Shown here: positions 62,080-64,000 of the stretch, one piece after another | How the letters are laid out: each line of letters begins with the position of its first letter | Numbering within the stretch: the first letter of the stretch is position 1 | DNA from: Paenibacillus cellulositrophicus | Lineage (GTDB): Bacteria > Bacillota > Bacilli > Paenibacillales > Paenibacillaceae | Direction of reading: 5' to 3' | NCBI RefSeq assembly: GCF_009363095.1 | Contig: NZ_CP045295.1 | Location: forward strand, 5,051,001-5,115,000 | DNA: 64,000 bases | The notes under the pieces: model-generated | What the model was told of the DNA's origin: nothing | Seen by the model: the letters and a program-made list of their open reading frames with translations, nothing else | Database searches by the model: none | Program-made: the position numbers and the translations under genes

Positions 62080-63774
62080 ATGGGGGGAAGATTTAAACCG
62101 CTGGTTCGTCTTGGCATACTCATGGCGATGACGTTCAGCGTAGTCCTGTCCGGCTGCGGCGGCAGCAAAGACAACAGCGCAGACAACGGCAGCAGCTCTA
62201 CAGGGCAGACAGCGACGGGCAGCAGCAGCGACGGAAAGGTGGAGCCGTTCAACGTGAGCGTTTTCATCGGGGAAGCCGGGCAGCAGCCCACTCCGGACAA
62301 CAAGATTTACAAAAAAATCAAGGATGAGACGGGAGCCACGTTTAATTTCGAGTTTTTGGCAGGCGACATTAACCAGAAGCTGGGCGTCATGATTGCCGGC
62401 TCCGACTACCCGGATCTGATGACCGGTAACACGAAGCTGACGGCGGCTGGAGCCTATATTCCGCTGGAGGATTTGATCGAGAAGTACGCGCCAAATTTGA
62501 AGAAGCATTATGAAAAATACTGGAACATGATGAAGGACCCGAACGACGGGCACATTTATATTCTGCCGAACTATGGAGTATACAACGGCAAGCTGAACAG
62601 CACCTGGTATTCCGGGCCGGCGTTCTGGGTTCAGAAGGACGTGCTGGCTGAGGCCGGCTATCCGAAAGTGAAGACGCTGGACGAGTACTTCGACCTGATC
62701 GCCAAGTATAAGGCGAAGCATCCGACCATCGACGGCAGCCCGACGATCGGTTTTGAGATTTTGAACTATGACTGGAAAAACTGGGGTCTCTTTAACCCGC
62801 CTCAGCATCTGATTGGTCATCCGAACGACGGCGGCGTTGTTGTGAACAACGGCGTAGCCGAAATTTTTGCCGATAAGGATTATGCCAAGCAATATTACCA
62901 GAAGCTGAATCAAATGAACGAGCAGGGGCTGATCGACAAAGAGACGTTTGTACAGAACTTTGACCAGTACCTGGCCAAACTGTCCAGCGGCACGGTGCTC
63001 GGCATGTTCGACCAGCACTGGAACTTCCAGAATGCCGAGAACTCCCTGATTACCCAGAAGAAGTTTAACCGGACGTATGTGGGACTTCCGCTCGTATATG
63101 ATACAAGCACGAAGGACTATTATCGCGACCGGGCTGTGCTTAACCTAAACAACGGCTTCGGAATCAGCGTGAACGCCAAGGATCCGGTCAAGATCATTAA
63201 GCTGCTGGATACGCTGATCACCGAAGACTGGCAGAAAACATTTTCTTGGGGCATTGAAGGCGAGGATTATATCGTTAATGACCAAGGCCGGTTCATGAGA
63301 ACGCAGGAACAGCGCGATAAGCAGTCGGACGGAACATGGAAGCTGGCGAACAAAGCTGACGCCCTTTTCGGAAACCTGCCGAAAATCGAGGGAAGCTTCA
63401 GCGACGGCAACTCCACCGACGCCGCTGCACAGCCGGAAGAATACAAAGCGGGCCTGAACGATTACGACAAAAAATTCCTGGAAGCCTACGGCTTTGACAG
63501 CTACGTCGATTTCTTCAGCGAGCCGCCGGAGAATCCGATTTACTACCCGGCCTGGTCCATCGATCTGGTCGAAGGATCGCCAGCCAAAGTAGCGAACACG
63601 AAGCTGAACGATCTGTCCACCAAGTATTTGCCGAAAGCAGTTTTGGCGAACCCGTCCGATTTTGATTCGGTCTGGAATGAGTACACGTCACAAATTCACA
63701 AGGTCGATGTCAAGGCGTACGAAGACAAGATCAACGAGCAAATCAAGTGGAGAATCGACAATTGGAGCAAATAA
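62080..63774 (+). CDS. LplA-like solute-binding lipoprotein
   Basis: 564 residues with lipobox LSGC followed by a Gly/Ser-rich linker. The mature fold matches the long LplA-type proteins at 34 and 36 kb (YKKIKDETGATFNFEF, SDYPDLMTG, KHPTIDG, SWGIEGEDY) but is far more diverged from them than they are from each other. GGAGGTG eight bases before the ATG at 62080 sets the start. A permease gene follows after 90 bases. Ligand unknown, probably an oligosaccharide. Confidence 0.94.
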   Translation: MGGRFKPLVRLGILMAMTFSVVLSGCGGSKDNSADNGSSSTGQTATGSSSDGKVEPFNVSVFIGEAGQQPTPDNKIYKKIKDETGATFNFEFLAGDINQKLGVMIAGSDYPDLMTGNTKLTAAGAYIPLEDLIEKYAPNLKKHYEKYWNMMKDPNDGHIYILPNYGVYNGKLNSTWYSGPAFWVQKDVLAEAGYPKVKTLDEYFDLIAKYKAKHPTIDGSPTIGFEILNYDWKNWGLFNPPQHLIGHPNDGGVVVNNGVAEIFADKDYAKQYYQKLNQMNEQGLIDKETFVQNFDQYLAKLSSGTVLGMFDQHWNFQNAENSLITQKKFNRTYVGLPLVYDTSTKDYYRDRAVLNLNNGFGISVNAKDPVKIIKLLDTLITEDWQKTFSWGIEGEDYIVNDQGRFMRTQEQRDKQSDGTWKLANKADALFGNLPKIEGSFSDGNSTDAAAQPEEYKAGLNDYDKKFLEAYGFDSYVDFFSEPPENPIYYPAWSIDLVEGSPAKVANTKLNDLSTKYLPKAVLANPSDFDSVWNEYTSQIHKVDVKAYEDKINEQIKWRIDNWSK

Positions 63775-63864
63775 GGGTTCACAGAAAGTGGGAGGCGCGA
63801 ATGAGCGCCTTCCGCTTTATAGATACCCGCTCCGGAATTTGAATATGGTGAGGAGAGCAAACGT

Positions 63865-64000
63865 ATGGCTGTGACTGTAACCAATAAGAAAGCTGTCCGG
63901 AAACCAGAGAAGAAACGGAAGCTGACCTGGGCTGTGCTGAAGAGCCAGCAGCAGTTGATCTGGATGTCCGTGCCCTTGACGCTGTATATCATTTTATTTG
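63865..64000 (+). CDS. LplB-like ABC permease, N-terminal fragment (cut by window end)
   Basis: The open frame from the ATG at 63865 (AGGAG about 10 bases upstream) runs off the end of the window. The visible 45 residues are a basic cytoplasmic N-terminus (KKAVRKPEKKRKLTW) and the start of a membrane helix (QLIWMSVPLTLYIILF), as in LplB-type permeases. Its position directly after an LplA-like binding protein supports the call. Confidence 0.8.
   Translation, partial: MAVTVTNKKAVRKPEKKRKLTWAVLKSQQQLIWMSVPLTLYIILF

Overview
The window reads as a chromosomal segment of a Paenibacillus-like, spore-forming Firmicute. The reasons are strong Shine-Dalgarno sequences of the AGGAGG type, sporulation-linked genes (prkA, spoVR, yhbH), an AbrB-type regulator, GlnR-type operators, S-layer homology domains, and three carbohydrate importers paired with YesM/YesN-like two-component systems. 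The DNA is moderately GC-rich apart from one AT-rich patch. I see no rRNA, tRNA, prophage, transposase or CRISPR array.

Layout. 1-4.9 kb: 5'-truncated HtrA protease, an OmpR-type two-component pair and ispH. 5-11 kb: aroF, a beta-type glutamine synthetase behind paired GlnR boxes, serC, trmL and an AbrB/zinc-ribbon protein. 11-16 kb: a 34-residue membrane peptide, a phosphodiester glycosidase pair, an orphan NarL-type regulator, an aminotransferase and a DUF2161 protein. 16-25 kb: prkA, a HemAT-like globin sensor, a LacI regulator, and a second OmpR pair with a TolB-like lipoprotein. 25-28.3 kb: a MerR regulator with a membrane protein, then spoVR. 28.5-38 kb: sensor kinase, AraC-type regulator, two permeases and two near-identical binding proteins. 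38-41 kb: pnuC, nadR and a NADAR protein. 41-45.5 kb: yhbH, then a TPP riboswitch with thiE-thiS-thiG-thiO. 46-50.7 kb: an S-layer protein and a giant secreted DUF5704-like protein, with an AT-rich patch across their junction. 50.7-56.8 kb (minus) and 57-64 kb (plus): two divergent sugar-importer clusters with their own two-component systems.

How the genes work together. The three importers have permeases and binding lipoproteins but no ATPase, so they presumably share a general MsmX-like ATPase encoded elsewhere. The NAD cluster couples nicotinamide riboside uptake to its phosphorylation and adenylylation. The thiamine operon is switched by its riboswitch. PrkA, SpoVR and YhbH, often co-encoded elsewhere, are spread over 26 kb here.

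The most unusual signal is a family of seven structured intergenic repeats: two copies near 8 kb, two near 24 kb and three in tandem near 26 kb. They share short core sequences, but their stem arms differ between loci and still pair, with a conserved extra T in the 3' arm. All seven lie downstream of a gene in that gene's orientation. This fits selection on a folded RNA or single-stranded DNA element rather than on sequence alone.
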